Shown here: one piece after another, positions 9,634-19,613 of the stretch
Layout of the letters: each line of letters starts with the position of its first letter
Numbering within the stretch: the first letter of the stretch is position 1
Origin: Buxus sempervirens
Lineage: Eukaryota > Streptophyta > Magnoliopsida > Buxales > Buxaceae
Length of the DNA stretch: 64,000 bases
NCBI GenBank assembly: GCA_947561395.2
Contig: OX387195.1
Location: forward strand, 23,575,126 to 23,639,125
Direction: 5' to 3'
Notes under the pieces: model-generated
The model's database searches: none
Seen by the model: only the letters and a program-made list of their open reading frames with translations
Told to the model about the DNA's origin: nothing
Made by a program: the position numbers and the translations under genes

Positions 9634-12600
9634 ATGGTGGACTCGCTCTCAAACTCCGGCTACGTTTCGCTTGAAGCAACATCAAACTACAATCGAATAG
9701 AGCAGTTGAAGGCCTTTGATGAGACCAAAGCTGGTGTTAAAGGACTTGTAGATGCAGGTGTTGTCAAAATCCCTCGAATTTTCATCCACCCACAAGATGA
9801 TCTTCCTGATGGGAAGTTCAGCTCCGGTGATACCCACCATGAGATTCCCGTTGTAGATCTCCAAGGCATCGACAAAGATGCAACCAAACACAAGGAGACC
9901 GTAGAGCAAGTCCGGCTTGCATCGGAGAAGGGGGGTTTCTTTCAGATAGTCAATCATGGAGTACCTGAAAGTGTTCTCCAGGAGATGATTAGTGGGGTTC
10001 ACAGATTCTACGACCAAGAACTCGAAGCTAAGAAAAAATTCTATACACGGGATGCAAAGAGCAAAGTGAGACACAACAGCAATTTCGATCTGTATCAAGC
10101 ACCAGCAGCTAATTGGAGGGATAGCTTGTTCTGTATCATGGCTCCTCATCCTCCGAACCCAGAAGAACTTCCAGCCACATGCAGGTATAGCCTAGCTGAA
10201 CGACTGATTTTCCTCTCAAAATAGCTATAGTCCATGACTGTAATAGGCTATTAGAAGTTCCGGACCTTTTCAGTCTCCCCCAGTTTCTCCTGTTTTAGTC
10301 ATCTTCGCAGCTCCATCTTCTCCTGAAGCAACTGATTCTTCTCCTACAAAGTCTCAACAGAGAACTCAAGATTTCCTATCTTTAACAAGTTAGAGATGAC
10401 TTGTATTCTCTTGCTTGATTTTCGCATAACGGTTCCTTGTAAATACGCTATCTCTAAAATACTAATTGAGAAGATGGAGCTCAACTCCTTGCTAACACTT
10501 GATTCCTAAACTGTAGGGCAACTTGATACCTTCTAACATAGCTAAAAGTTCCGTTATAAGTACACACTTGCAAGAAATTTGCCAAGCAAATAAGTTAATA
10601 GGGCTGCCATTACAGTACCTTAGAATACCACCTATTGCAGCACTTCCATCTTTCTTTACGCCCCATCAAAATTAAGCTTAGTCCACCCTGTCTGAGAAGG
10701 TTTCCAGCCCACCAAGCTCTCCTGCTCTCTTCATCCATAACCCTCTGCAGAACTTTCACATTTAGTTTCATTAACTTAAAAGTCAGACTATATGCTGCTT
10801 GTTCAATTGTGTTTTTAGGATGGGTACTCATCTTTTGAAATCACATTTTTTTTCTTCCTTCCCAAATCTTTCAACGAATCCCTAAAGCTTTCGCCAGTAT
10901 TTCACAACTTTTATTGGCATCATTATGTATACATTAGAATCCAGAATTGAAAATCTCCACCAAATGATTTACACTCCAAACAAAGCCTAAAATATGCTAT
11001 AATGACTAAATGTACCATTTGATACAAAACAAAATATCACAAATTAAGGATTATATAATAATTGTTGATTTTCAAAATCATAACTGATGAGTGATTGATG
11101 GATCCATCGAAGGTCATCTGATCTGTCAATTTTGAAATAAGAACCATAATAGAAGTCCATTCAAAATTATGTGTGCCAACATGGTTAGAATATACTGACA
11201 AAAACTTCACTTTAAATAACAAGGGAAGGAATGACCCTGTTACAAGCATTGAAGTAGCTTATCTATTATGGAACTGTGATTATCCACCTATTTACCAAAA
11301 TATGAGTTATTGATATGTGCATGGAAGCATTTAACTTATGCATAAAGCAGGTTACTGTTAGGACCATCACTCGGTGTGATAGTAAAAGCTTCGGGCTACT
11401 AGCATATGAACTTAAGTTTGAGTATGAGATAAATAATTTGTCTCAAAATGTCAAAGATTAAGTATTTTATTGATTGCCCCTACCTGCCTGGACCTTCCTT
11501 TGGTGAGACCTACATACCAGGTTATGGTCCTTCTATAAAATGTGTTAATTTCAACATTGCAAGCACAAGGCAACATGGATTTACTTATGAAAAATTAGCT
11601 TCACCTGAGACATCTGTATGGAATTTATGAAAAATTGGCTTCAATTCAGGAATCTGAAATGATTTTAATGTAGCTTAAGAATTTAGGATGGAATTCTCAA
11701 GCTAGGATACCCAGGAATTTTAGAACAGAAAACTTAAGAGGAAAAAAAACCAAGGGAAGGCATCTCACCTCCCAAGCTCTTGGCTTTTCACCTTGAGCTT
11801 AAACTAAGGAATCTCTCCTTGAACAATTGATTTGCTGTATAATTCTCCAATAATCCATTATGAAACTATTCCCCTTTTTATAGAGTTTACAAAACTTCCT
11901 ATAAAGGAATAATAAGAACTTTCTAAAGTTGAAATAGAAATATTCCAACTCTCTTAATAGTAAAACAGAATATAGAAACTTCCTGAAAACTGAAATAGGA
12001 AACAATCAAAACAAGGAACTATAGCTACCTTCATAAATTGAGATAGAAAATAGGAAGTCTTTTCTAGTATTGAAATAGGAAACTATTGGAATAGGAAACT
12101 ACTGAAATAAGAAAGTTTTTTTAGAAACAAAATCTCTAGACAGCTTGTAGCTTTGTTTGGTAGTTTCTAAATATCTCCTGCATCAAATTTTCTATGCGCG
12201 TCTCTCATTTATGTGCTCGGTTTACTTGTAGAGACATTCTGATCGACTACTCGAAACAAGTTTCAAAATTGGGGATCATTTTGTTTGAATTGCTTTCAGA
12301 GGCTCTTGGGCTTGACCCCAACCACTTGAAAGATATGGGTTGTGTTGAGGGACGTACCCTTATCTGCCATTACTACCCTGCATGCCCTCAGCCAGAAATA
12401 ACTATGGGCACTACCAAGCATTCAGACTCTGACTTCCTCACTGTACTTCTTCAAGACCATATTGGTGGCCTCCAAGTTCTCCATGAAAATCAATGGGTTG
12501 ATGTTCATCCCCTGCCTGGAGCTCTGGTAATAAACATTGGAGATCTTCTACAGGCAAGTCCATTCTACATTGAAATTAATTTCTTTATTGGGCACACTCA

Positions 12601-13241
12601 TGACATGTTGATTTTAGAGTTTTACTTTTTGTTCAATGTTAGATGCCAATAATTTTAATCAGATATTACCATAAGATGAACAAACTTTAGAAGATTACTC
12701 TTCAAAGGAGATGTTTATGCATTTGAACACACCCAAAAATTGAAAAAAGCAAAAAAAGGGAAAAAGTAATAATTGAAAGATGATTGAAATCGCTATAAAA
12801 TACCCATTATAAGAAAGAAGACTTCTTTTTTGGGAAAGATCTCAACTGCTTTTATTTCATAACAATGAGACTGCATTGGGTTTCTTTCATTCCAATTTTT
12901 GCTTTTTTTTTGGGTAAAAGACTGCATCTTGATTCATTAAAATGTTTTTAATTCATCTCTAATCACTCTTCATATACAATGTCTTTGCACAGCTCATCTC
13001 GAATGACAGGTTCAAAAGTTCCAAGCACCGAGTGCTGGCAAAGCATGTAGGGCCTAGAGTGTCTGTGGCATGCTTTTTCAGGACACATCTTGAGCCAACA
13101 AAGAAATATGGGCCTATTAAGGAGTTGCTATCAGAAGACAATCCCCCTGTTTACCAGAAAACCTCTATTGAAGATTATATGGTATACTACAATTCGAAAG
13201 GGCTTGATGGGAATTCTGCACTTGATCATTTTAGGCTCTGA
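9634..13241 (+). CDS. 2-oxoglutarate/Fe(II) dioxygenase, ACC oxidase homolog-like (copy B)
   Basis: Three exons, 9634-10184, 12232-12553 and 12993-13241 (TGA), give 373 aa with the same exon lengths as copy A. Iron ligands H247/D249 (KHSD) and H303 and the R313-V-S315 co-substrate motif are present, and DIOX_N keeps the usual NHG. It differs from copy A at about 18 of the first 184 residues. Before H303 it has K where copy A and most relatives have E (KHRV for EHRV). Intron 2 again starts with GC (CAG|GCAAGT). Intron 1 (2.05 kb) lacks copy A's Tourist-like element but holds a different 520-bp insertion. It is probably an intact cytosolic enzyme of specialised metabolism; the substrate is unknown. 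Confidence 0.9.
11667..12186 (-). mobile_element. Short LTR-like insertion in intron 1 of copy B
   Basis: A 520-bp insertion flanked by a 5-bp duplication ATTTT (11662-11666 and 12187-12191). Copy A has the unfilled site at 7348-7352. Just inside the ends it shows TG (11669) and CA (12185), so on the minus strand it reads TGATGCAGGAG...GCTACA, as an LTR would. It has no coding capacity. It is probably a solo LTR or short LTR relic; the extra A bases at the edges leave the exact ends uncertain. Confidence 0.5.
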
Positions 13242-13780
13242 AGTCAGCAGGGTGCTGCATTAGTTAAACCTGGACCAGATGATTCATTGTTCTCATCATG
13301 GTCAATAAAGATCCTCATTTTGGGAGGCTATGCCCTTTGTTAAATACAATAGATCATCCTTTTTGTGTGTGGCTATGTCCTTTAATAAAGACTATTCTAG
13401 CTGAATAAATGGTGAGCTTTGAGTGTGTAAGCTCCTGTTCTTGTGCATATGTTCTACGACACCAGGAACCATCTGGTCAAAGAGTGACCAAATAGAACCC
13501 TTGGTATTTTAGCAATCTTTGAATTAGTTATTCACATATATGTGAATAAAAATAATAAACCTTAGCTAGACATTAGACAGACAAAGATGTATCTTCAACA
13601 GGTGATTGTTAAATTAACACAGGCTGACAGGTATTAGATGATTGGCGACCAACATTGAACAAAAGGTAAATTTAGAACATCAACCCAATAAAAATATGCT
13701 AAGGAAATTATTTCTGATGTAGAGCGTGCCTGAAAAAGATCTCCAGACTGTGACGTTTGTCCGATAAGACGAGGCACCAT
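13242..13780. other. 3' flank of copy B and end of the duplicated unit
   Basis: Homology with the 3' flank of copy A (TCAATAAAG and GAATAAATGG poly(A)-type signals) continues to about 13510, after which the similarity ends. About 13515-13780 is AT-rich and would be the 3' UTR of the candidate minus-strand gene that ends at 13781. Confidence 0.5.
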
Positions 13781-14851
13781 CTAACATTGATGCTTCCGGT
13801 TTCTAACGGAAGCTTCAACTTTATCCGCACTTTCATCTGAAGCAGAGACCGAATTGCAGGACTCAACAATAGACTCCATTAAAATCTAAAAATTAGGAAA
13901 TCTAGGTTGTGAACTGGGACGTTAATAAAACTATCAAATAATCGAATTAAACCCATAACGTTTGAAGGGGAAAGAAACGATTCTTACTCCCCTCCCTAGC
14001 GTGCAATCTTATTTCATCACATCCCCTCAGTCTGACCTAGAAGCTCGAAGTTGGACAAGGCGATCAGATCATTCCATTCAAAAATGGCTTCATTCTTGTC
14101 CTACAACAACTAGGGTTGCTTATCGGGCTAGCATGGGCACGGCATGACCCATAGCCCCCAAGCGGGCGTGCCATGCCTAGCAAGCTGGCCACTCTAAACC
14201 ACACCTCCTCTTCTTACTTTCTCAATGACCGCAGACTCGACAGAGTGCTCACATTGGCCATTCTAAACCACACCTCTTCTCTTAATATGACTTTAAGAAT
14301 ATTATGAATTTTTTTTTCTTTCTTCATTTTCTTCTCCATGTTCAAAGATTTTGCCAATGGTCGACAGAGATAGAGTGCTCACATGGGCGCATCCCTGAGC
14401 CCAACCGTTGGCAAATCTTTAAACAATGCTCTTACAAAGTTATCAAATTTTTTTTCTTTCTTCATTTCTGCCTTTTCACGTCTACATAGGAGTTGCAAAA
14501 ATATTACTTGCTTCAATTATTGCTTAGACAATCAAATAGTAATTGAAGTAAGTAACACCTTTGCAATTCCTCATCTCGGCACGGTTCACCAATATATAAG
14601 TATTGTTACATTTTCAAGAACATGTATACTACGTAAATGGTTTTTTTTTTTCCAAAAACCTTATTTAATACTTTTTTTGTTTTTACGTGTGGCCCTCGGC
14701 CATGGCACGGCCCAATCTTTGTCGTGCCATGCCGGACCGGCGCAATTAGCAGCCCAACAACAACCCATTTGGATTTCTGAAAAATCCTGAGAAGCGCATA
14801 GGTTACAAGCCCAATTCCGAGGCCAGGGATCAAAATTTCAATAGCTCCCAT
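13781..14851 (-). CDS. Candidate 63-aa single-pass membrane protein
   Basis: Tentative two-exon minus-strand gene. Exon 14851-14765 encodes MGAIEILIPGLGIGLVTYAL followed by LRIFQKSKW, a hydrophobic segment with a basic end. A donor GT follows at 14764-14763. Exon 13885-13781, after an acceptor TTTTTAG, continues in frame as ILMESIVESCNSV and ends at TAG with a polar acidic-basic tail. The 879-bp intron would contain a TIR element. A CT-rich UTR-like stretch lies upstream at 15836-16075, beyond an inserted Tourist-like element. I do not recognise the family. The splice choice is inferred; the first exon could equally be an isolated fragment. Confidence 0.35.
14113..14765. mobile_element. Degenerate TIR element, GC-rich ends
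   Basis: The left end reads GGGTTGCTTATCGGGCTAGC then GGGCACGGCATGACC. The right end, read inward on the other strand, gives GGGTTGTTGTTGGGCTGC then CCGGCATGGCACGAC. These are imperfect inverted repeats. The interior has direct repeats: the word CATTCTAAACCACACCTC occurs near 14192 and 14262, and CTTTCTTCATTT occurs twice. No target duplication was identified. Confidence 0.35.
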
Positions 14852-14890
14852 GAACCAAATAGCAAGATATAAACTATAATCAAACCTTTA

Positions 14891-15832
14891 GGCTCTGTTT
14901 GTTTCAACGGAAAATAATTTCCTTTTTTCTATTTTTCAAGCGTTTGGGTTGTACTGTAAGAAAAAAAAATGGAAAAAGTGGAGATTGAAATGAAAGCTTA
15001 AAACTTAGGGAAAAAGTGAAATTTAAAGATTTAATTTTAGTCCTTTAAATTTTAAATATATCAAAAATAGAATAAAACTTTATCAAATTTATAAAAATTT
15101 GCCCAAACTCTTGTTCGATCAAACAAGTCAAATGAACCATAAAAAAAATTTATGCTGCAATGTTGTTGGAGAGAATAGAAAGTGGGCTTTACTTGGGTAT
15201 AACATGTTAAGACTAATCGTAAAACGAAAGAACATTCGTTATTTCCTAGCTGGTGGAATTAATGAAGAATCTGGTAGGTCGACTGGTGCACATGTCGATA
15301 CGGAGAGCATTGCGGCTATGAGTTAGAGGCTTAGAGCCTTCAATGCACCTGTCGGTCCACATCTTTGCTTTTATCTTTGTTCCTTTTTGCACTTCCTAAG
15401 CCCCGTTTCTCTATTTCACTTGTTTGAGGAATCGAGGCTTTGAGCCAGAAACGTCTCAAGATGCAGACGCAGAGATAATCAGATCAGCCATGGTGAAAAA
15501 CATTGCATTGTTCACGTTCTCCAATCTTCATCTCTCTCCGCTCCCAATGATCAATCCTACCTGTAGAGATTCAAGCGAGCCACCGTGTATAACAATGACT
15601 GACGAAAGCCCTCTCTCAGGAAGAATGACGAAAGTCCCCTCTCTCGACGATTTTTCGGGACGAAAAATCACTTCTGCCAAAAATGAGCGGAAGTTATTTT
15701 CCTCCTATTTTTAAGGAATCTGGAAAATATTTTCTGTTATATTAGTTTTTCCTATAAAACAAACACATGAAAATACTCAAAATCCTGGAAAATATTTTCT
15801 TTTCCTGAATTTCCGGTGAAACAAACACAGCC
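14891..15832. mobile_element. PIF/Harbinger (Tourist-like) non-autonomous element
   Basis: 942 bp with terminal inverted repeats GGCTCTGTTTGTTTCAACGG on the left and, read inward, GGCTGTGTTTGTTTCACCGG on the right. The flanking 3-bp duplication is TTA (14888-14890 and 15833-15835). No transposase was recognised. Its TIR differs from that of the element at 6024, so it is a second family. Confidence 0.8.
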
Positions 15833-15835
15833 TTA

Positions 15836-16075
15836 ACCGAAGAGTGAAGATGGTAGGGAAGAGTAGCAAAGAGACACGGGCTTCAACGAGAGAGAGAGAG
15901 CAACAAAATTGGAGTTCTTGGCGAGTGATCTCCGACGCACGATAAAGATTTTGGTCCATCGAATGCATCGGCGGGGATAACCTCCGATGATGGGCCAGTA
16001 CAAGAGATGAAGGCGGAAATTCCTGCAAGTTCGCGTATTTGAAAAAAAGAAAGGGCGCTTAAAGTTATTTTGCAA
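15836..16075 (-). other. UTR-like stretch, possible first exon
   Basis: The minus strand is moderately GC-rich, contains a CTCTCTCTCT tract and can be read open for over 80 codons in two frames, but shows no known domain. It resembles a plant 5' UTR or a broken first exon. The Tourist-like element lies immediately downstream, next to a potential donor (TTCG|GTTAAG). It may belong to the candidate small membrane protein gene. Confidence 0.3.
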
Positions 16076-16504
16076 TCTTATGAAAATGCCCTTCTGACTT
16101 TGATAATTTTCGTTAGTACCCTTCTATCGAAAGTGTAAAATAGCGATTGAGTCCGACAACGTGGTAATTCGAATTTTCAACATAAAATTACTATTTTATA
16201 TTAAAAATCTATTACCGGTAGAAAGTAAACCCATGACTACATCTACTTCTTAAAAGGCCCTCCAATTCTTTTCAATTTTACTTCAATATCTATGCTTATA
16301 GCTCATACCCTCTTGGTATGTATGAAAAAACATATATTTTAAGTGACTTTTATTAGGTTTGGAGTAGATTAAGGTTAAGCTGGACTAAACCCTAACCCAA
16401 TTTAGAAATCCTCAACGCTAACCAATCAAGATGGGTTAATGGATTAACCCCTTCCGTTCTTATCGTTGAATACGAATGTGGAAAAGAGCGCTTATCATCT
16501 GCAC

Positions 16505-16634
16505 CAATTTCTCATACACTCTTGCACCCATTCATTGTGATTGGTGCATTCAATCAATTCAAGAGAAATAAATGTATTTTTGAAGTGGGATGCACCAATC
16601 ATAGTTAGCTGGTGCATGGGTACATGATAAATTG
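16505..16634. repeat. Inverted repeat, MITE-like
   Basis: Arms of about 45 bp (16505-16549 and 16590-16634), sharing ATTGGTGCAT / ATGCACCAAT and CAATTT / AAATTG at the ends, flank a 40-bp loop. No target duplication was found. Confidence 0.6.
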
Positions 16635-17154
16635 TGTACAGGCAATTTCTGTGGTCAATAAAGCAAATCCATTTCTACTATATTGACTACCTATTAAGAT
16701 TCATAAGAGTATTAACTTTTATGTTAGTTTTAGGTATGCATGAAATTCCATGCCTAATATCATGCAATTCAATTTTATTTTCTTTCATTTAAGTTGCAAG
16801 ATTAACTAGCCCACTAATACTTACTTACCAACCGGTTCTTCTACTTTCCATCAATTAGAAGTATTAAGATTTTTTCTCATTAATCAAACCATCGGTTATA
16901 AGATTCAAATTAACCTATCAATCACACAAATCAATCATGTGGGTCATAAAATTCTAAAAAATCTTATTTTCTATTTTCCAACCTTGAGTCCATGGATAAT
17001 GAGACTTTATATTACTAATACTAATGGGTGGCACATGCATACTACATATATACACATAAGTTATTGATAAGTTGTGATAGTTACTAAGAGATATAAAAAA
17101 AGGGAAGTTCTAAATTTGCAACAATTATTTCAAAAAAATTATAACATTCCCCCC

Positions 17155-17297
17155 AAAAAAAATTTGTAGAGATATCATGAGTTGTTAAATGTTAACCAAG
17201 ATTATTAAAATAAGTTAAGCTAGCGTAAAAAAAATTTGTAGAGATATCATGAGTTGTTAAATGTGAACCAAGATTATTAAAATAAGTTAAGCTAGCG
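17155..17297. repeat. Recent 72-bp tandem duplication
   Basis: The units 17155-17225 and 17227-17297 differ at one base (GTTAACC / GTGAACC). Confidence 0.9.
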
Positions 17298-17427
17298 AAA
17301 CATTTTTTTTATTTAAATCATAAAGGGCGATTTTTAAACATCAAAAAATGGATAAATCCAAATTTAATGTGCAGCACATGAAAAAGGGCTCTTTGCTTTT
17401 TATATAAACTACAGACTTTCATCCCCT

Positions 17428-17530
17428 GCAGCATGCGCTGCATACAACCCCTCACATTCAGTAGGGGGCCCACCATACATTTGGGGGGCCCACACCATAC
17501 ATGTGAGGGGTTGTCTACAACGCACGCTAC
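17428..17530. repeat. Imperfect palindrome
   Basis: The 30-bp arms 17428-17457 and 17501-17530 share ACAACCCCTCACAT and its complement around a G/C-rich centre. Confidence 0.6.
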
Positions 17531-17803
17531 AGACAATGCCCATTGATAAACTACCTACACACTTTTAAAACATGAATGTGCAGTCATTTATGGGATTTAT
17601 GAGTTTTCAAAGATATTTAAAAAGGAGTTGCGGTTGGGTGGTTATTTATAATTTTATAGGACGTGGTGGGTGGTTATTTATAGTATGTGCAAGTGTTTAA
17701 TAATTTTGATTTCTCTTTACATGCCCATAAAGTTTCTACCCAATTGAACCATTACAACAATGAGTCATGTCTCAAACTTCTTTATCAATGACCTTTACAT
17801 ATA

Positions 17804-19163
17804 CTAGCACTTAAGAGTGTGCATTGCACGTTGAAAATGATTTTTTTGTTCATAATTTTTTTTAATTAGTTTTAATATCAAACCAAAAGTTATTTTTATT
17901 TTTAAATTATTTTTAAATTATTTTTAAATTTATAAAAGTCTTATAGTTTTATACACTCATAGATTACACATTTGATTCTTTTGATTATGCTCCTATTAGA
18001 TTATATCTTTCCTTTTTTACTAATAATATAAAATTCTTATATATGGAAATTTTATTTTATTTATACCTCTTTTTCTTGAGGATCCATTCCACTAATTTGG
18101 AACTCTAAATAGATATATAGGTGCTTTTGAGATAGAAATTCCAAGCTTGTATTTTGATATGTGAAAATAAAAATAATTAAAAAACGCTTAAAGTAGTTCT
18201 TGCTTTTAGGTTTTTAGAGTTTAACACTCAATATTATGTGAACATTTCTTCTAGAGCCAAAATCCAGTGATTCAGTGAAACCATTGGCTGAGATGTATTT
18301 TGGGGTGTGGGCCCTCTATTGAAAAGGGGCATCCATCCGCACATTTCACACTGGTGCTATTACAATTATATTATATATTAAGAGTAGACAGTAAAGTTAA
18401 TATTGTATTATGAGTAGATAATAACCAAAACCTATCCCAACCACACTTTTCTAATTTAAGGACATGTTCTACTAATATTTTTGCGTGGATTTTTGTCTAA
18501 AGTTGCACCATTAGTCTTCTAACTTAACTTAAAACTCTTAAAAAAGTTATTTAACTATTGTAAAATAAAATGAGATCCTAATACAACTTAAATCTTAAAA
18601 ACTATTTTAAGTACATATTTAAAATTTATTTTATTTATACACTTATAGTTTGAAAATAAAGATATAATTATGTTTAATACTAAAATAAAAATGACAAATT
18701 TTATAAACTCTTATTTTTTAGATCAAAGTATGATAAGAAAGAAGAAAAAAGGAACTTTATAAATACATCACTTTTATTTTTAAGAAAGAGTTTTATTTAT
18801 TTGTTTATTTACAACATTTTAATTGTTGTGATTGCACAAACAGCTGACATTTAATTTTTATATTTTGTCTTTTTTATATTTCTTTTCGTTATTAATGAAA
18901 AAACATAAAATAAAAAATAGTTTTCTTTTTCTTTAAGAAAATTTTTTATAAATAAAAAATGCTTTTCCTTTCATGCAGAGAATTCATTCCACTAACATAA
19001 GATACTAAAATAGAATATTTTTTTTACTTTTTTGAAGATTGTGGGAATCTGTTTGAGAGGGACTCTAAATGGGAAATGGACTTTTAAAAAATAAACATTC
19101 TAAAAAGAGGATATTTGGGCTAGTGAAAATAATTTTTTTTTGTGCTTTTATTACTAGTAGAGA
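17804..19163 (-). mobile_element. Non-autonomous Helitron
   Basis: Read on the minus strand, the 5' end is A|TCTCTACTAGTAATAAAAG (TC terminus, host A before it). The 3' end is ...GTGCTAG|T (CTRR terminus, host T after it). An 11-nt hairpin GTGCA-T-TGCAC (17819-17829) lies 11 nt from the 3' end. These are the three diagnostic Helitron features, with insertion between A and T. The interior is AT-rich with no Rep/helicase frame. Length is 1360 bp. Confidence 0.72.
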
Positions 19164-19613
19164 TATAAATATAGAGTAGTGGGTGACACTTGAAATATTG
19201 CAAGTTGACAAAGTTAGTAATTTAAGGGGTCATTGAAGAGTTTTGAAATTTTTGAGGGACATTTTAAGTGAAAAAACATGTCGGTCAGAAATTAACATAA
19301 CATTTTGCCACTCAATCTGTGGGACCCACATTGTTCAATGAATATGGCAAGATCCGAATACCACAGCGGGTCTTCATCGAGCTTTGAACTTTCTTACTTT
19401 CTCCGTCGCACTGAATCTCGATTGGAATAATTAAACGGTGACCTTTTGGTAATTTCGGAGAGATCAAGGGACAGTTTGGGGACTCCGTCGTTTGCGTGTG
19501 TCGACCAGCTTTGGATTTGATTTTGGATATTTTGGGGATTGACCTAAATAGGAGGAACGAGAGACACGGTGGGAGAGATCGAGGTCGGAGACCGAGATTT
19601 ACTCTGTTCGGCA
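19164..19613 (+). promoter_or_regulatory. Upstream region of the lesion-inducing protein gene
   Basis: No gene. GC content rises from about 19300, consistent with promoter and 5' UTR sequence before the ATG at 19614. No clear TATA box was seen. Confidence 0.4.

Larger units (their letters stand above)
16076..17803. other. AT-rich intergenic region
   Basis: No gene is seen. It contains an inverted repeat (16505-16634), a 72-bp tandem duplication (17155-17297) and an imperfect palindrome (17428-17530). Confidence 0.6.
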
